A stretch of 64,000 bases of DNA from Nelumbo lutea (taxonomy: Eukaryota > Streptophyta > Magnoliopsida > Proteales > Nelumbonaceae), in contig JAKGHH010000002.1 of NCBI GenBank assembly GCA_022828595.1, positions 40,580,222 to 40,644,221 of the forward strand, given 5' to 3'. Made by a program: the position numbers and the translations under genes. The notes under the pieces were generated by a model that was not told the origin of the DNA, did no database searches, and saw only the letters and a program-made list of their open reading frames with translations. Within the stretch, counting starts at the first letter, position 1; every line of letters starts with the position of its first letter. Of this stretch, positions 11,850 through 24,222 are shown one piece after another.

Positions 11850-12660
11850 TTTGAAGGATAAAAGAAAATTTTATTAAAAATAAAAGAAAGGAATACAACT
11901 GACAGACCAATAGAACATTCAAAGGCACTACAAAAACATAATCAAGCCTTCCAAGCTTCCAAACTAAAAAGTCCCCTTCATCCCTCTTCTTCTCTCGCGC
12001 GCCTTCTCAGCTTCTTCCTTGAACCTTTGGAAGGCCTCTCTAGCGAAGTTTTCCCTGCCCTAGAAATTTAAACCCAACGACTTTGCCACCTGCACATCTT
12101 TCTCTACTTTGGATTAATCTATAGACCTTGGCGCCTCTTCCTCCGCATCCATCTTTGTCTCATCCCTTTGAACTGTTTTGAACAACCTTTATCGAAATCC
12201 TGGGTTGAGTCTTCTTCTTTCCTTTCCTCCCTACTGAAATGAAGCAACGACCTCCGGCTCTCCCTCTTCTAGAATTGGATATGAGTTTACGTCTTGATTC
12301 CCAAGAACTCTTCTTACTAACTCCACTGAGTACCACACTCTTCTGTCTGCATTCTTCTTACAAAGCAGCCTCAACCCTGCACTCTTCTTGCTAGAATCAA
12401 ATTTCTCAAATTCCTAGCCAGGGCGGAATGCAATTTGTCTCTTCTGAGGGTTATGACCGCTTTGAATCTGTTCCAGATTGTTGGAGCTGGCACTAAACAA
12501 CCCTCTGAGCCTAACCTACCTTCTTTAACTATCAACCCCTCTCCTATCCCCATAGATGGGCTCGCAATCTCAACGTCATGAGGTCCAACTTTAGTAGCCT
12601 GCATTGCAATCGGTGCGGCCGAAGCAACCACAGGACTCAGGAGCCCCTTAAAAGGTCAGC
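11850..12660 (-). mobile_element. Possible LINE ORF1 remnant
   Basis: Minus-strand frame 12631-12371 encodes a low-complexity protein with a basic C-terminus (WNRFKAVITLRRDKLHSALA), followed by broken frames. Placement near other reversed LINE pieces suggests an ORF1 linker region, but no diagnostic domain is visible. Confidence 0.3.
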
Positions 12661-12729
12661 CCATGGGCCCAATTCACTAATTCACGCCTTACACCTCCCT
12701 CAAGACCCGACATCTTTGAAGCTCTGTCA

Positions 12730-13596
12730 TAGGGATGGCAATTTTTAGGGAATTTTTGGGTATCCAATCTGCCCTGACCCTAATAGGATCCGTTTATCAA
12801 AACACTATAGGGTTTGGAATTTTAGATTAAAACCCTATTGGGACGGGTTTGGTTTTGACTTTAGGGTATCCAATACCTGATACCCGGGATGCATAAATAT
12901 GAACCTATTATATTATATATCATGCATAAATTTATAAATTTTAAGTACTAAGATAATTATTCTATTATTAATATTTTATTTGTATAAATTTCTTGGGATT
13001 AAAATCATTATTTAATGTTAATTTGGATTTGATAGATTGTTTATTTCATTTAGTTATAAAATGCTAATTTTAAATATTATTTCTTTTAATTTTTAGTTAG
13101 AATTCTGAATCATATACATGTATTGATTGTTTTGATAAGCACAAAAGTTAATAAAATCTATTTTATTTCATTATATAACACAAAAGGCAAGATGGCTTAG
13201 TGGCATAAAATAGTGTTAAGAGATTTGATGCTATCATTAATTGATTTGAGCTTAAGTCGCACTATAAGCATTAGAACAATACGGGTTTAAGAAATTGAGA
13301 GAAAAAGTTAAACGGGTTTGAGACGGGTTTGGAATCAAGGATACATAGGTGGGTTTGGAAATGGGTAGGGCGTTTTCTTGAGAAGGAAACAAGATTCGAA
13401 TTTGAAAATAACCAAAAAGGGAAAATTCCACTTTAATTCAAGTCAAGGGGTTTAACGGGTTTAGAACAATACGGGTTTAAGAAATTGAGAGAAAAAGTTA
13501 AACGGGTTTGAGACGGGTTTGGAATCAAGGATACATAGGTGGGTTTGGAAATGGGTAGGGCGATTTGCACGGGTACTCTACCGGTTGCCATTCCTA
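12730..13596. mobile_element. hAT-type MITE with TAGGGATGGCAA ends
   Basis: Ends are TAGGGATGGCAA (12730) and the inverse TTGCCATTCCTA (to 13596). The 8-bp flanks CTCTGTCA and CTCCATCA match at 6 of 8 positions, as expected for an old hAT target duplication. The interior is non-coding and AT-rich with CGGGTTT repeats, typical of TAGGGATGGCAAT-type elements. A relative interrupts the Copia gag at 28560-29081. Confidence 0.75.
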
Positions 13597-13670
13597 CTCC
13601 ATCACCTTTTCTTGAGAAGGAAACAAGATTTGAATTTGAAAATAACCAAAAAGGGAAAATTCCACTTTAA
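13271..13670. repeat. Direct duplication of the MITE right end plus flank
   Basis: Segment 13271-13372 is repeated at 13461-13562, and 13373-13436 is repeated at 13607-13670, both with very few differences. A 44-bp piece containing the MITE terminus and target duplication is absent from the left copy. So a roughly 234-bp tandem duplication spanned the element-host junction and then lost the first terminus. Confidence 0.85.
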
Positions 13671-14377
13671 TACCTTAAACTTAGGGATTGCAATTTCCCC
13701 CAAATTTCTATATCCTATATATAAATTGTCTATAAAATAAATAATTTTTAAGTAGCTACCTAACTAAAAATTCAGAGATTCTCCATGAGGAATGCATGCC
13801 CCACCGTGAACCCGCCCCGCCACTGGAGATAGGGCGGGAATGGGGCAAAATATCTTGACGGGGCCAGGACAAAGAGGTGGTGCCCTGCCCCATTCCTACT
13901 AAACTTTAGGGATAGTGTCTACTATCTAAACTTTCGAACGTATCACTGCCTGTAATATCTAAACCTTCAAAAAGAGTGTCAAATTGGTCCCTATGAAGCC
14001 AACTTTCAAAGAAGACATTATTCCTGGCATCGTGCATAAATGTCAGATGAACTCTTTATTGGGAAGATTTCCGATTCTCTTTCTCCTCTGAGGCTATTAC
14101 CTCACTACCAATATTTAACATACCAAATAGCACCGCCGCCCCTACCACCTTCCCCAGCGATTCATCGATGAATACCTCTAGGATCAGGTTCGAGAGACCC
14201 GAAAAGCAGCTTAAGACCAACGGTTGGAATTCTTGCACCACGTAAAACAGACCTTCGATCCCTTAATCGTCGTCTTCCCCCAATTTTCTTTCTTTTGGCA
14301 AGCCAAACTCGTCAGAGTGTGCACGCTCATCAGTCGTATGGGAATCCACTCGGTAAGTAAACTCGAAGGAGGAGGCA
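13671..14377. other. Intergenic, with a GC-rich hAT-MITE-like remnant
   Basis: Around 13795-13905 there is a GC-rich piece (CCCGCCCCGCC... GGGGCAAAATATC) resembling the interior of the 28.56-kb MITE. The stretch 14056-14360 has short open frames on both strands without recognisable domains. Confidence 0.4.
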
Positions 14378-14935
14378 GTGTCACCGGCGAACATGCTCTT
14401 CCCCTCCCACGTTTCTGATCAAAATTATGTATCCAAACCCGGGCATGGGACTAAGAGGGTGAACCCAGCGACGACGAGGCCGGCGCAAGATCATGTAATA
14501 GCAGAGAGGAGGCGACGAGATAAGCTCAGTCAGCACTTCATAGCTCTCTCAGCAATTGTTCCTGGCTTGAAGAAGGTTAGTTCCCAGACATTATTATTAA
14601 TTCATTCTGTCAGAGACTAGCTAAGCTTTCTATTCTTAAGAAAATAAGGCTTCTGTTCTTGGAGACGCTATCAAGTACTTGAAACAATGCAAGAGCGAGT
14701 GAGGACATTAAAAGAAGGGGCCGAAAAGAAAACAGAGGAATTCGGTTGTGTTGGTTAGAAGAACTCAGATGTTGGTCGAAGATGACAACTGTTCCTCGTA
14801 TGAGAACTTTGGCAGATGTTGCTATGATGACGACGTGCTCCCGGAGATTGACTTGAGAGCCTCGGACAAGAACGTGATCATAAGAATTCACTGCGAGAAG
14901 CGGGATCGAGTTGCCGCCTCTCTAAAACAAAGGGT
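14378..14935 (+). pseudogene. bHLH transcription factor pseudogene (bHLH18/19/25-like), 3' truncated
   Basis: Exon-like 14378-14574 encodes a basic helix-loop-helix: HVIAERRRRDKLSQHFIALS then AIVPGLKK, carrying the basic-region H-E-R residues that bind E-boxes. An intron-like gap (about 14575-14646) is followed by KASVLGDAIKYLKQ, the second helix. Frames then break, with stops soon after and VLVRRTQMLVEDDN in another frame. DVLPEIDLRASDKNVIIRI and HCEKRD match the ACT-like C-terminal start in this subfamily. At about 14930 similarity stops and reversed LINE-like sequence begins, so the last part is missing. The retained intron argues against retroposition. Confidence 0.75.
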
Positions 14936-15720
14936 CCTGCCGCGTTTCACCAGAGACCGAACGTCGGCGTCTTCTTCTCTGGCACCGATGCAATCTCCCC
15001 CTCGTCCCTACTCCCACCTGAAAAGGATCGAATTTATTTCTTCTTTCCTCCCTTCCCCTATCAGACTTGGAATCCCCCAAACTTGACAACCCCTGCTTCT
15101 TCCGCCTCTTCTTCCACTGCCACCCATCGGAAGCCTCTAAGGGATCTGGCGTTAGAGATTTCGGGCCTTCCACCACGAAACTCACTACAAATAACTCTCC
15201 AAAGACCCCCACTGTCAATTCCTTAGGAACCTTGTCCGGTGCTTCTGCCCAAATCCAAAGCTTTACAGGCTCGAGGTCCCTCCAGTTCGGGTTATCCTTT
15301 GCGACCCCGGCGAAACCCCCGACAGCGTTTCCTAGTTCCTTGAAAGCTTCGAGACACCAGGCGTGGAGCAGTAATCCGAAGATTCTCACCCTCCACCTCC
15401 AGGACCCTCTGTTGCTGCAGTCTCTCTCCAAGCCCAACAACCAACGGAACAAACCCAGGTTTCTACCTTCAAATCGGTACGGGCCTCGCTCTGCTGCCCG
15501 TATAGCTTCTAACTCCGAATCCAGCACGATTAGAAATCACCCGCAACTCCGGTTCCAGCATCGACACCTGACAATGCTCCCCTTCGAATTCCCCTATCAA
15601 ACACCTTTTCAACCAACACTCCCTTTCTCTCACCCCTGCTCCGGCGGCAAAGACTATGCGGCCTGCCGGAGTTACGCCACCGATGCTTCATTATTCGTCT
15701 AAGTTAGGCTCAAAATCAAA
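14922..15720 (-). mobile_element. LINE ORF1-like (DUF4283-type) fragment
   Basis: Minus-strand frame 15527-14922 contains RVRIFGLLLHAWCLEAFKEL, then GNAVGGFAGV, then PVKLWIWAEAPDKVPKEL. This follows the pattern of the DUF4283 nucleic-acid-binding part of plant LINE ORF1 proteins (G-LPLH-W, IG--GG, P--L), with a basic Ser/Arg-rich tail. The plus-strand frame 15067-15702 is its shadow. Its edge fuses with the bHLH relic. Confidence 0.5.
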
Positions 15721-15841
15721 CTGATTACATTTGTACTGCTACATATGGAAGTTTGGATTTCTTTTCTATTTAGTGTTGATCTTTATATATGGTACAAGCA
15801 TATACATACATTTAACTGCATTACTGATCAGCCTCAAATTG

Positions 15842-18800
15842 TCACTCTATATTATGAAAAAAGCTATGATGATTAGGGGTGCTAGGTTCAGTGCATGAGA
15901 AACCTTCTTCTTCAGTGAAGATCCCATCTCCATAGCTGGAAATAATTGTCGTTGCAGGACTCTGCAAAGTACTCATATTAGGTGTAACCTGATCACAGTC
16001 TCTAACGTCTATTGTGTGCCCACAATCTGGGGGTTTCCCCTCGTGGGATGTATCAGTAGAAATCTCTTTCTTCTGATCAAATTGTTTTATCATGGAGGTT
16101 ACTTTTTGCTTCACTGAGCCTTCGGATTTTAGTATATTTTTATGCTCGTGAAGGAATACAAAGAAGAATATGAAGAGGGCGGAAGAAGAAGAGAGCCCAG
16201 CAACGAGGAAGAGGCCTCTGAAGCTATCTATAGTGAGGCTATTTGAAGTTACTGTGGTTGCTCCTTGCTCTGGACAGTCTTCTTGTTGTCCAAACCATTT
16301 TTGCTCAATCTTTGACATTGTTTCTCCCTCAGTGATGTTCAAGATTGCCGTTGACACATCAGGTACCAATGGAGAACCCTTTGGAAAGACCTACAAGACA
16401 TTAAACCCAGAAATAGCCACATCAGCAAAAGAATTAAAACACATTATTCCTGAATTGTGTTTTTGTTTTGAGAAGAAAAGGCAAGTTGATTTTATTTCGA
16501 AAACAAATTCTGGAGCACAAATATTTTCAGAAATTCACATTGGAGAAAACCCCATTTAGTGTTTTGATTTTAAAACAAAGGAGATTGTGTCTGATATTTA
16601 TTGGGTGTTGTACAGTCACAGCAAATGAACTCATTCCAAGTGCAACAACATAGACCAAGAAAAGCATTTTAATCTCCATTGAGAGAGAGAGAGACTCACA
16701 AATCCAAAGCCAGCAATCTTGTAGGTGGGTCCCACCACGGTGTACTTCTTACAATATTTAGCAAGAAAGAGCTTAACAAAAGGGATCTCATCCACGATTG
16801 CAGAAATGCCACCGTTCCGGCTCCCTCTGGAAAGAGCCTCATGGAACTCTTCAACACTGCTATAGGACTTAAGCTTCGATCTGTCAACCTTCAAACTCTC
16901 CATGAGCCCTGCGGCGAAAGAACCCTTCTGATAGCCAATATATTCTCCATTCTTTATGATATCCTTTAGGTCTGTAATGGTTGGTTGCAGTTGTTCTACT
17001 GTTAACATGGACGTTAAGCTAGCTGTGTAACTCGATGTCAGAACAAGGACAACAAACACCCATATGATCATCACAAATCTCGATAGATTGCTCAGCACCT
17101 TCTCTTCTGCAAATAACAAATAATGCAATTCGCCTTTTAGATTCCTTCAACTAAGCTGATTAAGCCATGGCCAATCAAATTAAATTTCTATACCTTCTTA
17201 TTTTTAATCAACTCTGTCTACAGGAGTGAGATTTTCTAAGTTAAGAAGCAAATAGTCTTACAATCCGAAGTTGTTAGACAGACCAGACACAAAACTGATT
17301 CGGCCGTGGCCAATTAAATAAATTTCTACCTTCTTATTATTAATCAATTCTCTCTCTAAAGGAGTTAGATTGTCAAAATAAACATGCTCTATCAATGGGT
17401 CATAGGTCAGGGCCTGTTCATATAGTTTGATCATTTGAATCAAACCAGATGGAGGAGGGTTGTGTCAGGTTGGCAGCCAGCTCTATAAAAATTAACTCGA
17501 TAAAATAAATAATACAAATTGCAATAGTTTACACATGTATTTGAAATGGGAAATTACAATCTATGATACCCAAAAGATATGGTACGGGAAGAGCTTTGTC
17601 CACTCCATCAATTTTGATGAATACCACCTGATTGGTCACCTCTTCTATGATACCATTCAGTTTAAGAGTTCAAATTAGCCCACTACAACGTCCCACAGCA
17701 CATCTCTGCCGTGTATTAGAAATATCTCCTGTTAATGACATTATCATTTTCGGTATTATCTTCGGGAGATGTTCCCGATACACGGCGGGAATGTACTGGG
17801 GGACATTGTGGGGGGCAATCTTGTGGGGGGCTGATTTGATCTCTCAGTTGATTGGCTGTAAGATTTTTGGATAATAAGTTTGACCAGGTCAACCCTCAAA
17901 GTCTAGCAAATCAGTGGAGAGTACTTACTGTGTGCAAATACAAGCGTTGAGAAGGAGAACCAGAATATCATCCCAACTTGTCTGTGAGGTGGACCCCTGA
18001 AGTCTACATTAATACGGTGCTCAAGAACCCAGACAACGAAGCCAGTGAAGATGAAAAAAGCTCCAGTAGTTAGCCAAAGATCCATTGTAAGAGGTTTCAA
18101 GAAAATCCATGCATTTCTTCTCTCATCATCTTTGATGGGCACAATCATCGACACCCCCGATTCTGTATAAGGCAAGGTGAAGTCTACGTACAATGATCGA
18201 TTTGCTAGAATTGTTATATCTCCGACTACAGCGTCAAAATTCTGTGCTCCAACGACCATTCATTTTTATTAGTACGACAAATATTTGTTGAGAGAAAATG
18301 CATTGTATAAATATGCATGTCATAGAATGATCTGCAATAAAAAAAAAAGTAGAGAATTGAATTACAGAAAGAAAGATCATAAACTGGTTTATGTTGCATG
18401 TGTATTAACTTTTCACCTCTCTTTCTTCTTGTCTACCCTCAATCTCACAGTCCATATATATCAACTCCTGTACTCCATTTATCAAAAAGGTGATGCGCCC
18501 AAATCACTCACCAAAAGTGGGGTTTTACAAGGTTTCTTTAAGTTCACTTGGGCTATGTTTGGTTTGATAGAAAACAAGAGAGATTCTCTTATTTTCTAAA
18601 AAAGGTAGAGAATAAGGCTCATTGTTGGGGGCCGTTTGATAACAGCTGAAGTGCCTGAGTTGAATGGATTTTTTCTGTCTTTTAGTGAATATGTCATTAA
18701 GGGGGTTGCTAGATCTTTAAATTAAAGACAAAGTAATAAGTTATTCAATTCATCCATTTCAGTCATTAATAAACGGGCCCTTATAATATATATATATAAA

Positions 18801-21800
18801 GAGAGAGAGAGACCCATTTATGTTGGAGAAAATATGAACACGGAAATAGGGGTCTGAAATCAGAATTGGGTTGGCTATTCCAATTCCAACTGTTTGATTG
18901 GATGGAATCAGAATCCCATTTCCATCCCTGCTGGAATGACATTCCCCCATTTGAGGGAATTGCCATTTCCCTGTCCCTCCCTTGAGAATGAAATCCCATT
19001 CTTATTGATTCAAATTTTCAATTTCCATTCATGTCTAAAGTGAATACCAAATTATAGACTATGTGAATAGACCATTCCCATTCCAATTTCAAAGGATTTC
19101 AATTCAATTCCAGTTGCAAACCGAACGGACCCTTAAATTAAAACAAATATAGAAAGTAAAGAAGATCGTATGTTTACCAACCTGAAGATATACTTGATAG
19201 ACTAGATCATTGTAACTCAAGGAGCTCGTACCATTGGCCAACTCGAAGGGAACATACTCGTAGGGGACAGCATATGGTAATGACTTCATTACTTTCTCGA
19301 ACACATCTATGCAGAAGCCAGTGACTGTGGGGGAGCTGGTGGGAGAAGACCTCTCCACTTTTACAAAATCAAGGAAGCCGTCTTTGACAGGAACTCCAAC
19401 TCTCAGTTTCTTCCCACTTGTTGGCATTTCCCAACCCTTTGGCACCTCCAATTGCTCACCTGGCCATATGATAGCTCCAAGACCATCCTTGGAAGTTGAG
19501 TAGTTCTTCTGATCACCTGGCTTCAGTAACTCCTTAGAGAGCCCATAAGTTGGGCTCCAGAATCCTATCCCTCTCTCCCCTTTTCCTATCACATTTACTA
19601 TTTCAAAGGTTGAAGATGGCAGCTCCCCATCAATTAGGTGGTATTCTCCACTTAATCCCTCAAATCTAGTCCTCTGGAGGGCTCTGAGTAGTTCTGAACC
19701 CACTTGGGAGACTCCAATATTAATAGATTTTAGGTCACTAAAGTTTTTTCCTGGAGGTTCCAAGTTCTTGAATCCTGGATGATCAACACTAACTTGCTCC
19801 GCTGACTTGGCTAGTGCCCAGATGCTATCATATGCCCATAATCCAAAAACGTCTAATTCAATTCTATCCATGTGAATATTCTCTTGACGGAACTTCCTTC
19901 TCCATCTTGTTGCAAAGTTGTTGAGCTTCTTGGATCTTGGAACATGAGGCTTCACACCCAAAACTCCTTGCATTGAATCAATCACAGATGGATCCAGGGA
20001 ACATAGAGTGTCTGTAAGCTCATACGTGATGATCCAACTATAGCCTTTGCTCATCATTCCGGCTTCCTTCGCCTTCAAGAAAACGCGAGAAGCGAGAGAA
20101 GATGTCATGTGCACTACATAAACTCTGGTTTGCATGGTCATTAGTTTGTAGAGTTCTTTGAGGATCTGATCATCCGTGGCCAAAGGAGAAATGACACTCC
20201 GGTAGGGGACCCTTACATTGATATCTTGCAAGGAATCAGTCAGAAATGGCACAAACCCTCTTCCACAATCTGTGTCTTCATAAATGGGCACAACTTCCTT
20301 CCATCCAAAGGCTTGGACAATTGCTGAAATAGGGTGAACTTGGTTGGAGTCATTCTGGGCGATTCGAACAAAATAAGGAGTTTCAGTGGAGGAAAGAAAA
20401 GGGCTTGTCGCAGAGAAAGTGATTACTGGTACGTGAGTTTTGTTTCCAATATTTGCTACAAAATCAGCTTGCCCCGATGTTTGTGGTCCTAATATGGCCC
20501 GCACTTGTACATTTTTCAACAGGTCTATAGCTGCAGAGAAATGTTAAAGAAATCAGAGCTTAATGAATAATTTACTATGGACTATGAGTTTAGTATCACA
20601 AAAAGAGGTGACCAATAAGGTGGATGGGGTGCTTTGATGATTGATGAAAGCTCTTCTGGTATCATGTCTTTTTCCAGCCTAACAAGCCAAAAATGAAAAT
20701 GATCTTTGGTGTGAAGAAAGCAAAAAAAAGACATCAAAATTAAGTACAAGAGGTCAAGGAAAAGAATGTAGAGATGCTCTATTTGATTCTAGGTTAAAAG
20801 ATCTGGGCTTATCTTTTTGTTTTGGATTGGTTATGTTCTTTGGGTTGCAAAGGTGTGATGGGTTTGGGCTCTAGCGTCTATTGGGTGGGGAGCCACGTGT
20901 ATCTCACTGATCTCTATGGGTTGAATGCCATGCTTAACATTTTTAAGAGTAAAACATCCAACCCAATGCCATGCTTAACACTAGAATTTATTGGACTGGA
21001 TGGACCTGGTCCATCCGTAATGGATTTATATTAGATTGGTGTCAAAATGAACCAATATCCGGTCCAGAATACAAGTGTCATTGGACCAAGTTTGGGTTTT
21101 GAAACCAATCTAAATTAAAAACATTTTGGATAGATTGAACTGTCCAGACATTGAATTGTACTGGTTCAAAATGGTAGAGAGTATTCATTAGATTGAGTTG
21201 GACCTGGTCCGTTTGTAATGGACTCATATTGGACCAGAAATCCAGTCCAATTGACACCTACTTGTGCCTCACTTATTGAAAGTTGTGAGGGCAAGGCAAG
21301 TGTGGGCATTTATAGGCTATGTTTGGTTTGCAAAATAAGAGAGAAATAGAAAGTTAATTGAAAAAGTTCATATGAAATTTTGTGAAAATTTCTTGTGAAC
21401 TTTCCCTCAACATTCTTTCTCTTTCTTATTTTCCATCAAAACAAACACAACATAAAATTTATTTATGTTTTTTTAATTTTAATATATAGAAATGGCTTTT
21501 CTTAGAATGATCAATTGGGCTTCTATTGTGAGTGATCAGGGTGAGATAAATCATACACTAACCAACTAATTTCATAAGAATTGAAATGTGTCAAAATAAT
21601 ATGAATGATGATGACAATGCAAGAAGAAAAACTACAAAAAAGAATGCATAAAGTTAATGTTTATACAATCAATGGCCATGTTACCGTACATACCTGCAGA
21701 TGCAGCTTCCACTACATCATTGTTGGAATCCCTAACATGAATCTTGAGCCTCGTCGTATAATTATGATGAGTCGCATAGAAGTCCGACAGAGCCATCTTT

Positions 21801-21976
21801 ATGCAGCTTAATCCCACCTTTCCACTCCATGAATCCAAATCAAGAATCACTCCCACGTCAAAGGTGACCATCGTATTCTGAGCATCAAATTCTTCTGCAC
21901 ACAGACACAGCTTCGAAGGAAGAAAGAGAAGGAGCAGGAGATGAAGGTAGATTGCGTCCTTCCTGTTCTTATTCAT
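15842..21976 (-). CDS. Glutamate receptor-like channel, clade II (GLR2-type), five exons
   Basis: Exons read by eye: 21976-21694, 20530-19182, 18241-17929, 17106-16700 and 16390-15842. All introns are GT-AG and the sum is 966 codons plus stop, normal for plant GLRs. Residues 1-26 form a signal peptide (leucine-rich core). About 35-400 is the amino-terminal receptor-family ligand-binding domain. Exon 2's end plus exon 3, and exon 4, hold the two ligand-binding lobes (VDFTLPYTESG). M1 is about 599-620, followed by the pore loop (GMIFWFSFSTLVFAH). M3 carries SYTASLTSML at 674-683, the plant version of the gating motif. M4 is about 842-865, with a 100-residue cytosolic tail. Expected role: amino-acid-gated cation/calcium channel in the plasma membrane or endomembranes. 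No stop or frameshift seen, so probably functional. A hairpin MITE sits in intron 3 and a Tourist-like MITE in intron 2. Confidence 0.93.
16681..16694 (-). repeat. (CT)n run just inside GLR intron 4
   Basis: Directly after the exon-4 donor (TTT|GTGAGT) the intron reads CTCTCTCTCTC. The GLR pseudogene has the same run in the same place (36201-36213). Confidence 0.85.
17690..17800. mobile_element. Hairpin MITE in GLR intron 3
   Basis: Inverted arms: GCCGTGTATTAGAAATATCTCC on the left, GGGAGATGTTCCCGATACACGG on the right, with a loop of about 40 bp. Similar hairpins occur near 47470-47600, 49170-49240 and 53085-53180. Confidence 0.55.
18770..19133. mobile_element. Tourist-like MITE in GLR intron 2
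   Basis: Its interior (CATTCCCCCATTTGAGGGAATTG, then CCCTCCCTTGAGAATGAAATC) and right end (GCAAACCGAACGGACCC followed by TTA) match the element at 32056-32294. The left end is disturbed by AT and GA repeats. The 53-55 kb array is built from the same body. Confidence 0.7.
20830..21300. other. GLR intron 1 with a 'GGTCCAAT'-rich repeat-like tract
   Basis: Repeated GGACCTGGTCC and inverted TTGGACTGG/CCAGTCCAA motifs, ending ATTGACACC. This looks like a decayed MITE, but I cannot fix its ends. Confidence 0.35.
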
Positions 21977-22054
21977 GTTGGAGCTCTGAAACCATTCAAC
22001 TCAGTTGTGTCAAGGTCGAGTTCAAGGCTTCATTCAAAGCACTACTGGGTTCGT

Positions 22055-22064
22055 TTTTTATAAT
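22055..22064 (-). promoter_or_regulatory. TATA box of the GLR gene
   Basis: Minus strand ATTATAAAAAACG lies about 80 nt upstream of the ATG at 21976. This is consistent with a short 5' leader of around 50 nt. Confidence 0.55.
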
Positions 22065-22069
22065 AGACG

Positions 22070-24172
22070 GCGACCTAATAAGACAGTCCAACTGTTTCAA
22101 AGTTTGAATGGATCGAATCTAGAGAGATGTCACTGCCTGCCTGATGGACCGTAGACGACATGGTAATAGAGAAATTGTATATCTGACCACCACTTGACAC
22201 CATGCAACAGCTTGGATGTCGGGCCATCAAACCGGGTCTGGTTATGGATCCGGACGGACCTACAACTGAACGATAAAAAAATAAAGAAAAAAGAAATGGT
22301 TTTTATTGATTTTCTCAAATAAAGAGATATTGTAGCATGGTTTTCAAAATCTGACCGGAAAAATTGGGAACCTACCAGTTTCATTTTTTCCCAAAATCGG
22401 GTTTTTGCCAAAAAAAACATTGATTTGGTCACTAAACCGCTGATCAGGCGGTTGAATCATTCAAACCGTTCAACGGTTTTGACAGTTTTTATTTTTTAAT
22501 TTTTTTGTTAAAATGGTCAGACCATTCAACTTGGGAAATGAACCCCTGACCGGTTTGTTGTCCGGGTCAATTCTAAAAACCTTGTATTGTAGTTAAATAG
22601 GGATCTGAGATAATAACATAAAGCAATTTCACGCCAAACAAACTGGACTATCGAGTTTGACCGGATAAGACCCGACCCGACTAACAAAAAAACCAACACC
22701 CCCGGCCCATCAAGATATGATCACAACAGCGTCACTCCATGCAACAACAAACAGACCACACCATCCTAGAGATCTAATTAATCAAGATTCATCCACCAGC
22801 CCACTATATATTGAAGTAAAAAAATAAAAAGCTCAAATCACACATCCGTACTTTTTACATATGCTTTGACAATAAACCTAATTATTTATTAAATGGATAA
22901 ATTTAAGTGAAAAGAAATGGACTATGTAACTTTTTTATTATGTCAATATGATTATGATTATATAATCGGTTAAGGTCGAATGAGTTCAGGACAATCTTAT
23001 CCCAATCCCATTATAATTAAGGCACATGATGCAGACCCAGACCGTAACTGGGTCGGGTCAGGTCTATCGGGTGTACCCGAACCATTGGTTTGAGATACAC
23101 GGACTACGTTGAACGGACTACGTTGAAGAAAGAATAATGCGTACAGTACACACCATCTAACCACAATCGTCTACCTCTTCTTCGCAAGTTGAAGGGGAGT
23201 GAGTAAATGAAGAGAGAAACGCGGCATCTGGTCAATTGGACCGAGTCTTCTCAATAGACGATGAAGTTTGAACAGGAGATAATTTGACTTGACAAGTAAT
23301 TAAAAATTGGAAAAGCTTACTCGTTTTATTCGTTTATCGGTCACCAAGCTGTCGTGTAGCCTTATTAACTTATAAGCAATTAATCATTGACAGACTTGCA
23401 GATATAAAATATAAGACAAGAAGAAAAAGAAGACCCGACTATGGAATCGGAATTTTTTCTCAGAAAAGAAAAAGAGACTATGGAATCGGAATTCTTTTCT
23501 CAGTTGAGGTATATTTATCCATATCCATGTTCAGTTATGATCGTATTATAAATAATGATCCATCATCATATTAATATTAATTAATGACTAGAAGAGATCC
23601 CACATATTAATTAATTGGTATTAAAATTAAGCACGCCCATATAGTGATGTTAGCTTTTGTGTATTTTTGTGAGAAGGAGACGACTTAACTTTTTGGGGGG
23701 GGGGGAAATTTGTGTATGGATTAGTAATTAAAGGGGTCATACTTTTACAATTTTTGTTAGAAAAGATAAGAAAAATTGATAAAATTTTGCTTCAAGCCAA
23801 AGGAAGGGTTTTACATTGACCAATTGTTTTTTTTAGGGAGATTCAAAATTTTAGGAACCTTTGTTTTTCGTGGCTGGGGGTGCTTTTCACACACGTGCAT
23901 GCTGAATCGGGCCAGGTCAATGTGTGTGTGCGTGCCTAATAGTGGCCTATGGGTTGTTTTATCTTGGCGATCAATTTGCATTCACCCGGCTACAGCATAG
24001 GGGGAAAATGCAGTTTTAAGGAGAGTGACCAAGTGGCATGACTCAACCCTCATTCTCTCTGTAATTTCTTAGATTCACAGTTCTGTCACATTGTTCAGTT
24101 TGAAAAGCGATTACCGATAAGTTTCATTCTACCTTCCTTATTACTTTTACAAAAATCTTAAAACTACATTTT
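22070..24172. other. GLR upstream region and Copia 5' region, no gene
   Basis: No recognised coding sequence. Near 22190-22570 there are GACCGG/CCGGTTT-type motifs resembling a decayed MITE. The part next to 24173 should be the 5' leader of the Copia element, but I could not recognise its LTR or primer-binding site. Confidence 0.4.
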
Positions 24173-24222
24173 ATGGAACCTATCTCTGCTAACCCCATCA
24201 TGAGAAATCGAATATTGATAAC

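Noticed and set aside
15067..15702. 211-residue plus-strand open frame
   Set aside because: It is the opposite strand of the LINE ORF1-like segment, which shows family motifs. The plus frame shows none.
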